The notes under the pieces are model-generated. The model was not told the DNA's origin. It was given only the letters and a program-made list of their open reading frames with translations, and made no database searches. From an uncultured Dokdonia sp. (GTDB taxonomy: Bacteria; Bacteroidota; Bacteroidia; Flavobacteriales; Flavobacteriaceae): 6,253 nt of DNA. Below are positions 1-5,550 of the stretch, one piece after another (the stretch's first letter is position 1; each line of letters starts with the position of its first letter). The translations under genes were made by a program, and so were the position numbers. The stretch is from contig CAKZKZ010000449.1 of the NCBI GenBank assembly GCA_937124495.1, positions 1 through 6,253 of the forward strand, given 5' to 3'.

Positions 1-370
1 CCCATTTCTTATTAATGACACCTACAGCTACAATCTGATAGTTGTACCAAAGTCTAATCTCACAATCGGTTGTAGGAATACGAGTTAAATTATTAGGCGA
101 TGGAAGTGCAGGAATCCATATTTTTTGACCGATACGAATACCATTAGCACTATGTATTTTTAAAAAACTAGGATCTGTGATCGTTTTCTTATTTGTACCT
201 TCTATAATACGGTGATACAGATGCGGATTATTATATACTTTTTTTGCGATTTTACTCAGCCAGTCACCTTGTTGGATGGTATATGCACTATTTGGAGTTT
301 GCGCAATAGATGAAACTGTATATAGATAGGTGAGAAGGAGTATAACTGTGATACTAATTTTTGATTTCAT
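1..370 (-). CDS. Secreted LysM-domain protein (C-terminal part beyond window)
   Basis: The reverse strand opens with ATG at 370 and stays open for 123 codons to the window edge, so the C-terminus is missing. Residues 1-23 form a signal peptide: a short KSK basic start, the hydrophobic stretch ITVILLLTYLY, then SSIA before QT, a plausible signal peptidase I site. Residues about 30-87 match a LysM domain: YTIQQGDWLSKIAKKVY at the start, a central NPHLYHRIIEGTN, and IRIGQKIWIPAL at the end, corresponding to the usual 'V..GDTL..IA…G..L.IP' pattern. LysM domains bind the N-acetylglucosamine chains of peptidoglycan, so the product probably sits in the periplasm or at the cell wall. The tail after the LysM (from residue 90, with one Cys at 103) matches nothing I know, and no catalytic domain is visible in the part seen. 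The LysM call is firm; the overall role is unknown. Confidence 0.85.
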   Translation of the reverse strand, partial: MKSKISITVILLLTYLYTVSSIAQTPNSAYTIQQGDWLSKIAKKVYNNPHLYHRIIEGTNKKTITDPSFLKIHSANGIRIGQKIWIPALPSPNNLTRIPTTDCEIRLWYNYQIVAVGVINKKW

Positions 371-539
371 AGTTTTTGAAGGGTAGGTAATTATCTTATA
401 TATAGACTGATAGATTGTGAAAATATAATATTTTTTTGATTTAGTAGTGAAATACTATTATGTGAAATCTGAAAGACGCATTTAAAATAGCTAGTTGAAC
501 TAATCTCGCTTTTTAAACAGGATCCATGGTTAATACCTT

Positions 540-1300
540 CTATTCAAATAAAGCAACAACTCTCGCAGGTGCAGCCGATGCACCAACAATTTTTAAAGGA
601 AAAACAGCAATTTTAAACCCGCTATAGGGCAGTGCATCTAAGTTAATTAACTGTTCCATATGACAATACTCTTTTTGTTGTCCTACTAGATGCGCTTCCC
701 AAAACAACTCAGCGTTTCCGGTCTCTTTTGCTTTTTTAAGCATGTATGGTAACGGTAAATCCCATCCCCAAGCATCAATACCCATGACTTTTATTCCTTT
801 ATCAATCAACCATTCAGTGGCTTGTGCACTCATGCCTGTGCCTACTTTATGAAAATCTTTGGTACCATTATAAATATCTCTTCCTGTTTTAATAAGGATA
901 ATCATTCCTTCTTTAATGGTCAGGTTTTGCTCTTTTAGAAAAACTTCGATGTCCAGTACTGTAATAGGGTCGAAATCGGCCTTGTGTTTCATATCAATGA
1001 CCAAGCCTTCACCATAACACCATTCTAAAGGAATCTCATCTATGGTTTTTGATTTTTTACCATTGGTAGTTGGTGAGTAGTGCCAAGGAGCATCTATATG
1101 TGTCGTTGAGTGCACTCCCATTTTTTGTATGGTATCATCTGCCATCCCTTAAAACCTTTCGGAAATAGCTTAAAAGGCAACCCTAAAAAACGAATTAACC
1201 ATTTTGCTTTTTTATGAGGTTTATGTTTGATTTTGACCTTCATAAACCAAGGATCAGCTTTGTTGTATTGGATAGGCTTAGATAAATCTACTATTTTCAT
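540..1300 (-). pseudogene. Cyclase family (kynurenine formamidase-fold) metal-dependent hydrolase, split by a one-base frameshift
   Basis: Two overlapping reverse reading frames make one family-length protein. The frame from ATG 1300 gives 52 residues starting MKIVDLSKPI, the typical N-terminus of the cyclase family (PF04199), then runs out of frame to a stop at 1094. The second frame continues from about 1145 to the TAG at 540 and carries the rest: HSTTHIDAPWH (the HxGTHxDxPxH metal motif, with T for G), GIDAWGWD, and an H…E pair (H152 and E164 counted from ATG 1145) with the 12-residue spacing seen for zinc ligands in bacterial kynurenine formamidase. Joining them needs a -1 shift, equivalent to one base missing within about 1142-1150, most simply one G in a short G run on the coding strand; the join gives 253 aa, normal for the family. 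Family members hydrolyse amides or lactones with a bound metal; the substrate here is unknown. All catalytic residues survive, so this is either a recent inactivation or a sequencing error. Translation starting at 1145 would lose the N-terminal strand. Confidence 0.85.
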
Positions 1301-1315
1301 AAGATGTTGTTGTTT

Positions 1316-1339
1316 TTACGCTTTCGCGAAAGCATAAAA
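1316..1339. repeat. Dispersed palindrome GCTTTCGCGAAAGC, copy 1
   Basis: GCTTTCGCGAAAGC (1320-1333) is a perfect 14-base palindrome. It is extended by further complementary A/T bases on both sides with a single mismatch (C1319/A1334). It lies 19 bases before the cyclase ATG. No T-run follows on either strand, so it is not a standard intrinsic terminator. The same core recurs in two other gaps of this window. Confidence 0.8.
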
Positions 1340-1377
1340 TGATACTGTATTTTTAAATAGTTATATATAATGTTTTA

Positions 1378-1390
1378 CTCGATAATCGAG
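1378..1390. repeat. Short inverted repeat CTCGATAATCGAG
   Basis: This is a 6-base inverted repeat around a single central A, in the gap between the hydrolase and the cyclase, next to the GGGCTTGCCT repeats. It may be an operator half-site pair or part of the same repeat cluster. Nothing else supports a function. Confidence 0.3.
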
Positions 1391-1402
1391 ATTTAAATGC
1401 TC

Positions 1403-1463
1403 CGGGCTTGCCTTGAAATAAAATGGTTTGTTCCTTAAAATGTCTCGTGGGCTTGCCTCGAGG
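1403..1463. repeat. Two direct copies of GGGCTTGCCT, one in an imperfect hairpin
   Basis: GGGCTTGCCT occurs at 1404-1413 and again at 1449-1458, 45 bases apart. Around the second copy, CTCG (1444-1447) and CGAG (1459-1462) pair across GGC-TT-GCC, giving an imperfect hairpin. The first copy has lost most of its outer arms. They lie just after the hydrolase stop (1468, reading leftward). Without a clear U-run they are better called an intergenic repeat than a terminator, though a role in ending or stabilising the hydrolase transcript is possible. The shorter core GGCTTGCC recurs at 2300-2307. Confidence 0.5.
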
Positions 1464-1467
1464 TTGT

Positions 1468-2157
1468 TTACTTGCTTATAAAATCTAGAATCATGGTTTG
1501 TATTTTTTCTACAGGAATCATGTCTATCATATGCGGTATATCATCTAAGGTTTTTAAACCACCATTTGGTAATGCATCTGCATGCTCTTTAGATTCTTCT
1601 ATGCTTACCATATGGTCATTGCTTCCAATTCCTATGAGTACTTTATGATGTATGCATGCTAGTTCTTGTAATGTTAGTTTCTTTCCATTTCCTAATTCCT
1701 GCATCATCATAGCAGTTTTACGCATGACTTCCTTCCAATCAGTATAGGTGTGAATTGCTGCTAGTTTTTTAGCAAAAGCCGGTACTTTCTCTTCTATTTT
1801 TTCAGGATTGAGCATCTTGACTTCCTTGGCGGCAGTTTCTTCGTTCCAAGCAAATTTAGTTCCTAAAGTGATGATTTTTTTGACGCGTTCAGGATGCTTT
1901 TTTGCCAGACATAAGGCAACATATCCGCCCATGCTATACCCAAAAATATGAACCTTCTCGATGTTATTTTCTTCTAAATAATCAAATACATTATTTGCAA
2001 ATAGATCCATCGAAAAACCTTGAGAAGATGCTCTATTACCATGTCCTTCAAAGTTGAGGGTGTGTATTTCAAAATCACTAGATAGTCGCTCTTTTATATC
2101 TTTAAATTGTTCTTTAGAACCTAATGCACCGTGTAATAGAAGTAACTGTTGATTCAT
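1468..2157 (-). CDS. Alpha/beta hydrolase
   Basis: This 229-residue cytoplasmic alpha/beta-fold hydrolase has no signal peptide. The catalytic features are all present: the oxyanion-hole segment LLHGALGSKEQF (residues 7-18), the second-strand segment NFEGHGNR (35-42), the nucleophile elbow GYSMGG with Ser75, the acid Asp181 in GIGSNDHMV, and His209 in DIPHMID. The cap region (about 105-165) is short and helical. The length and the Ser-Asp-His arrangement resemble the MenH/BioH/YbfF esterase group, but no residue pattern here lets me choose a substrate, and no menaquinone or biotin genes are adjacent. The ATG at 2157 is immediately followed by the first strand (QQLLLLHG), so the start is well placed. 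It lies on the same strand as the cyclase gene, 167 bases upstream of it; both are hydrolases, but the gap and the repeats in it argue against tight coupling. Confidence 0.9.
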   Translation of the reverse strand: MNQQLLLLHGALGSKEQFKDIKERLSSDFEIHTLNFEGHGNRASSQGFSMDLFANNVFDYLEENNIEKVHIFGYSMGGYVALCLAKKHPERVKKIITLGTKFAWNEETAAKEVKMLNPEKIEEKVPAFAKKLAAIHTYTDWKEVMRKTAMMMQELGNGKKLTLQELACIHHKVLIGIGSNDHMVSIEESKEHADALPNGGLKTLDDIPHMIDMIPVEKIQTMILDFISK

Positions 2158-2200
2158 ATAAGTTTCATTTTAAGACGAATATAATTCAATTTTCAGAGTC

Positions 2201-2216
2201 CGCTTTTGCGAAAGCG
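2201..2216. repeat. Dispersed palindrome, copy 2 (CGCTTTTGCGAAAGCG)
   Basis: This is the same 16-base palindrome with one C-to-T change in the left arm. The following GTATA matches the reverse complement of the flank of copy 1, which ends GCGTAAAAA, so the unit is longer than the core. It lies about 43 bases upstream of the alpha/beta hydrolase start. Confidence 0.75.
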
Positions 2217-2379
2217 TATAATTGTTCACAGGAATACTTAATGTTTTTATTAGTGAAACGCAGCTTAATGAACTTGTTTTAGTATCTGTTGGCATCTATG
2301 GCTTGCCCAAATTTTGGATTGAGATTTTAGTACTTCGACCCTTGAGTTGGTTTTTAAAGTTTAGAACTTACGCTAAGGT

Positions 2380-3588
2380 TTATCCTTTTATTCGCACGAT
2401 CATCCCATTTGATGTATTAAGATCATTCCGTTCAATTAAAGCAATGAGATCGCCACTTGGAAGTTGTTTTATTGTTCGTACTCTTCCTTCTATATTCAAA
2501 CCAAAGGTTTCATCGGTTTCTCGATTATATTTTAGTAGTCGTCTGTAGGCTAATGATCCAAAAACAAAATGTCCATTCCAATTTGAAATAGTACTTCCTT
2601 GTACTTTTAATAGACATGAAGGCGCAATCGCTTGCCCGCCATCATCTGTCATCACCGTCCATGTATGTTCTGGAAAGGTCGTAAATGTGGCAGCCGAGTC
2701 TTTTGAAATCATAGACACTGGAGCGCCATCATAATTGATTCCGTAGGTAAATAGAGGCCAACCGTAATTCTTCCCTTTTTCTATGATATTAAATTCATCA
2801 CCGCCTTTAGGTCCATGCTCAAGACCAAATAATGTACTGGTAGAAGTATCAAAATATAATCCTTGTGAATCTCTATGTCCATAACTCCAAATTGTAGTAG
2901 GGGATTTAAAACCATCAAAAACAGGGTTGTCTGCAGGGATACTTCCGTCTTCTAAGATTCTATGGATTTTACCAGAATCATCTTGAAGATCTTGTGCATT
3001 TAAAAATGGATTGGCTTTTGTTGAAAAATTAGAACTTCCAACATTCAAGAAAAAATGAGTGTCATCTTCCCAGACAATTCTCATTCCGTTTCCAGCATAA
3101 TTTTGAGCTCTTGTGGTAAAGATCGTTTCAAATTGTGTGGCTGTATGGTTCTGTATTTTCAGTCTAGATACTTTTGCTAAACCATCTGAAGCTAAGTAAG
3201 ATATGTATATCCAAGCGTTAGTGGCATAGTTAGGATGGATGCTTACATCCATTAGTCCACCGTGCATAACAGCAGGTATTTCTGGAGTACCAAACGTAGT
3301 TACTTCTGGCATGCCCGTAATTTCTGTTTGATTCCCGTTTTTAAAATGAAACATAGAACCAATTCTGTCGGTAATAAAGTATTCATTATCTTCTACGATA
3401 GCAATTCCGTAGGGAATAGTAAACCCTTGTGCAAGGGTATCTAAAGTATAGGAGTCCTTACTTATAGGATACGGCGAATTTGGAACTTGTATACGCGTAT
3501 CAGTACAACTTAGTAAGCAAATCAATAAGAGAGAAGCAACAATTCCTTTTAATGCTATAAAATTGAGATTGTATTTTAGATTTTTCAC
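2380..3588 (-). CDS. PQQ-dependent aldose (glucose/sorbosone) dehydrogenase-like lipoprotein
   Basis: The 402-residue product matches the GSDH family (PF07995; soluble aldose sugar dehydrogenase such as E. coli YliI), a six-bladed beta-propeller that oxidises sugars with pyrroloquinoline quinone. Recognisable blocks in order: GFTIPYGIAIVEDNEYFITDR (55-75), HGGLMDVSIHPNYA (109-122), NYAGNGMRIVW (163-173), AQDLQDDSGKIHRILEDGS (198-216), IWSYGHRDSQGLYFD (233-247) and EHGPKGGDEFNIIEKGKNYGW (257-277), which are close to the family signatures, then a C-terminal SGDLIALIE…MIVRIKG. Residues 15-28 are hydrophobic and end in the lipobox LLSC, so Cys28 is the predicted lipidated residue and the protein would be anchored in the periplasm or outer membrane. 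The start is GTG at 3588: an in-frame stop lies about 20 bases upstream, no ATG intervenes, and a later Met would lose the signal. No PQQ synthesis genes are nearby, so cofactor would have to come from elsewhere in the genome or the medium. Substrate is not deducible. Confidence 0.93.
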   Translation of the reverse strand: MKNLKYNLNFIALKGIVASLLLICLLSCTDTRIQVPNSPYPISKDSYTLDTLAQGFTIPYGIAIVEDNEYFITDRIGSMFHFKNGNQTEITGMPEVTTFGTPEIPAVMHGGLMDVSIHPNYATNAWIYISYLASDGLAKVSRLKIQNHTATQFETIFTTRAQNYAGNGMRIVWEDDTHFFLNVGSSNFSTKANPFLNAQDLQDDSGKIHRILEDGSIPADNPVFDGFKSPTTIWSYGHRDSQGLYFDTSTSTLFGLEHGPKGGDEFNIIEKGKNYGWPLFTYGINYDGAPVSMISKDSAATFTTFPEHTWTVMTDDGGQAIAPSCLLKVQGSTISNWNGHFVFGSLAYRRLLKYNRETDETFGLNIEGRVRTIKQLPSGDLIALIERNDLNTSNGMIVRIKG

Positions 3589-3821
3589 TTTTTGTAGACT
3601 AGGTAATGATCAGATTATAAAATTATTAGATTGTTTTCTTTAAGTAGTTTTATTTTTCTAAAAGTACTGTATATTTATTAGAATTATTGGCAGATATCCA
3701 TGTTCTATCTCATTTTTTTATGTGATACGTTTTAAGAATCTATACTGGCTTTTTTCTATTGTAGTGAATGAAAGCGTGCTCAAAAAAAGAATGTATGAAT
3801 GATCGTTTTTATAGTTGCGTT

Positions 3822-4532
3822 TTATTCTCTGATACTCCATGTTTCATAGATAGGTTTCCCTTTACTAGATAGCCCTGAGTGATGCCATGCACCGTCAACT
3901 AAGCTATAATCAAATGTCAAAACTGCGCCGACTCTAGAGTTGTTTCTTGAGAAGAATTCGATAGTTTCAGTATATTTCCCATCTATAGTGGTGTAGGTTC
4001 CGCCACCAGTACCCATAAATTGTTTGGTCTCGGTATTATATGCAATCCATTGGAAACGGGTTCCAGACAAAATTTTCATTGTTTTTCTGGGTCTATTTGT
4101 ATCTCTAGATTGTATGCTACCATCTCGTTTTCTACCAGACATTAGCCAAGCACTTTGTAATTTTCCAGGAGTTCCATCATCTATTCTTTTAAACTCCATA
4201 CCACTACCTACAATTCCCATGATAGAATCAGTTATCACTACTTTAAAACTCACTTCTGTGCCTACACGCTCGGGATTACTGCTATTAAATTCTACTTTCT
4301 CTGTCATGGTATCACCTTCTAACTTCCAAGTTCCACCATTGGTATTTATAAACTTTCCAGTTTTTGCATCATAGGTAGTCAGCACTTGATATTCATCAGA
4401 AAAAATAACAACACTTTTAAGTGCGTCTCCATTTTCGGCAGTATGGTAACGTTCCCAGGCTCCTATAAACTCTTGTGCATGTATTCCTAATGAGAAGAAA
4501 ACACACACAAGTAAAAGAATTGGCTTTTTCAT
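3822..4532 (-). CDS. Secreted protein with two tandem lipocalin-like repeats, function unknown
   Basis: The frame opens at an ATG at 4565, but I prefer the ATG at 4532 (236 aa) because it places a standard signal peptide at the N-terminus: MKKPILLLVCVFFSLGIHA, with cleavage before QE. The mature protein is an internal duplication. Repeat 1 (about residues 24-117) has GAWERYHTAENG, then YDAKTGKFINTNGGTWKLEGD, then EKVEFNSSNPERVGTEVSF and ends EFKRIDDG. Repeat 2 (about 127-234) has SAWLMSGRKRDG, then YNTETKQFMGTGGGTYTTIDG, then ETIEFFSRNNSRVGAVLTF and ends YETWSIRE. The pattern of 'G.W' start, GGG(T) turn, 'E.IEF' strand and 'RVG' is shared by both. The strand-rich layout suggests a lipocalin-like beta-barrel, as in small Bacteroidota secreted families such as DUF4488, but I cannot confirm the family. 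No catalytic motif is seen. It is likely periplasmic or secreted; role unknown. Confidence 0.85.
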   Translation of the reverse strand: MKKPILLLVCVFFSLGIHAQEFIGAWERYHTAENGDALKSVVIFSDEYQVLTTYDAKTGKFINTNGGTWKLEGDTMTEKVEFNSSNPERVGTEVSFKVVITDSIMGIVGSGMEFKRIDDGTPGKLQSAWLMSGRKRDGSIQSRDTNRPRKTMKILSGTRFQWIAYNTETKQFMGTGGGTYTTIDGKYTETIEFFSRNNSRVGAVLTFDYSLVDGAWHHSGLSSKGKPIYETWSIRE

Positions 4533-4600
4533 GATTTTAGATGTTAAGAGAAAATGAACTATCAAATTCTATAATAAGTAGTGGATTCCTAAAGATATAG

Positions 4601-4616
4601 TTTTTCGCGAAAGCGG
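4601..4616. repeat. Dispersed palindrome, copy 3 (degraded left arm)
   Basis: The core TTTCGCGAAA (4603-4612) followed by GCGG matches the other copies, but the left arm reads TT in place of CGC. It sits about 70 bases upstream of the ATG at 4532, in the gap between the two secreted-protein genes. The damage to one arm suggests it is drifting rather than held as a strict hairpin. Confidence 0.65.
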
Positions 4617-4712
4617 AATAAAGAATAGTATGAGTTTGAAATAATAAACTATTTTTTAGTAATTTAACTATTGTTTCTGTAGATGTTCTACAAATAGATA
4701 TTTATTATCTTT

Positions 4713-5345
4713 TTAAAACTTTTGAATTTTCTTTAAATAAGAACTAAGTTCTTTTGAAAATGTACTGTATTCTTTTGAGAGTATTTTATAGACCTCTTCT
4801 ATTCCTTGTTTTGAATCTAAGCAATCAAGTGAGAATTCTTTATTTTCAGACTCATTTATTTCAGAATCAATAATGAGTCTATCATTTCTTGTTAAATTTC
4901 GACGTGTGTATGTTTGTTTATTAAAAGCAGCAGTTTCAATATAGACACTTACATGATCCTTATAATATCTAATGTTTTTATAGTTAGCATCATCTTTAAA
5001 AAGAACAGTTTTTATATTATCTATTCTGATTTCATATTTTTCATGGGATACACTTACAGTAACATCATATTCTATTTTTAAATCGCAGGTCTTAGTTTTT
5101 AGGGTAGTATTTCCGACACCAACAACTTTATCTTGAGCTGTAAACATAACAACATGATCAAACTTTTTCTTTGTTAACCAATTTTGCACAAGAGCCATTC
5201 TATTAAAAGTGAATTCTTTTTTAAATTTTCCTAGCTTTTTATAATACGGTTCACTTCTAAATTCACTAAATTTTATTTGCCCATGTCCAACGGAATAGTT
5301 CATGCAAAATAGAGTGATAAGTATTATTTTAAGAACGTTATTCAT
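4713..5345 (-). CDS. Small secreted protein of unknown function, possibly DUF4468-like
   Basis: This 210-residue product starts with a signal peptide (MNNVLKIILITLFCMNYSVG, cleavage probably after GHG or nearby, before QIKFSEF). The mature part is lysine-rich. Its core, residues about 45-115, alternates predicted strands: FDHVVMFTAQDKVVGVGNTTLK, then LKIEYDVTVSVSHEKYEIRIDNIK. A strand with a VGxG turn followed by a 'y.v.v…kYri.i.ni' pair recalls the TBP-like fold of DUF4468 proteins, which are common secreted proteins in Bacteroidota, but the similarity is by eye and weak. The C-terminal 40 residues are charged and probably helical. The gene is transcribed away from the UvrA-like gene, and no partner is apparent. 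A 7-bp AT-only inverted repeat sits directly before the ATG. I do not recognise a function. Confidence 0.8.
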   Translation of the reverse strand: MNNVLKIILITLFCMNYSVGHGQIKFSEFRSEPYYKKLGKFKKEFTFNRMALVQNWLTKKKFDHVVMFTAQDKVVGVGNTTLKTKTCDLKIEYDVTVSVSHEKYEIRIDNIKTVLFKDDANYKNIRYYKDHVSVYIETAAFNKQTYTRRNLTRNDRLIIDSEINESENKEFSLDCLDSKQGIEEVYKILSKEYSTFSKELSSYLKKIQKF

Positions 5346-5364
5346 AATTTAATAATGTTAAATT
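5346..5364. repeat. AT-only inverted repeat abutting a start codon
   Basis: AATTTAA (5346-5352) and TTAAATT (5358-5364) are perfect inverted arms around a 5-base loop, directly upstream of the ATG at 5345 of the leftward gene. In mRNA this could form a weak hairpin at the ribosome entry site, or it could be an operator. In such AT-rich DNA chance is also a fair explanation. Confidence 0.3.
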
Positions 5365-5550
5365 GAGATGCTATTTATTAGTTACAGATTTGTATATAAT
5401 TTGTAGTGCTTAATTTAACAAAAGGAAATGAACTAGAAGAAAATTTGTAGAATTTCTTAAGTAAAATACAAAATGAGTAATTAATTATAGCCATTGTGCC
5501 TGTATCACAATATTTTCTGAAAACAGAGACAAATTTATTATTTTCACGCG
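5346..5550. promoter_or_regulatory. Divergent promoter region between the secreted-protein gene and the UvrA-like gene
   Basis: The flanking genes point away from each other, so both promoters must lie in these 205 bases. I could not find a clean Bacteroidota promoter (TTTG about 20 bases before TAnnTTTG) on either strand. The nearest plus-strand candidate, TATTTTCT at 5511 with TTG at 5494, has too short a spacer. A 62-codon reverse frame here is very AT/Phe-rich, overlaps the UvrA-like start and is unlikely to be a gene. Confidence 0.4.

Noticed and set aside
1140..1155. Programmed -1 frameshift in the cyclase gene
   Set aside because: The in-frame bases at the join (TTT AAG GGA) do not form an X_XXY_YYZ slippery site, and I know of no family precedent for recoding.
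2176..2183. TATATTCG on the minus strand as a -7 promoter element for the hydrolase
   Set aside because: It resembles TAnnTTTG, but no TTTG element lies at the right distance, and such matches are common in AT-rich DNA.
2222..2548. 108-codon forward frame
   Set aside because: Its second half is antisense to the well-supported PQQ dehydrogenase, and the first half has no family resemblance.
3747..3776. GCTTT…AAAGC arms as a terminator after the two-repeat gene or a fourth palindrome copy
   Set aside because: The arms are only 5 bases around a long loop and lack the TTCGCGAA centre; no proper U-run follows on the minus strand.
4024..4374. 116-codon forward frame
   Set aside because: Lies wholly antisense inside the two-repeat secreted protein gene, whose signal peptide and internal repeats show that the minus strand is the coding one.
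4533..4565. Upstream ATG (4565) adding 11 residues to the two-repeat protein
   Set aside because: The extension MIVHFLLTSKI precedes a textbook MKKPILLL signal peptide, so the internal ATG at 4532 is the better start.
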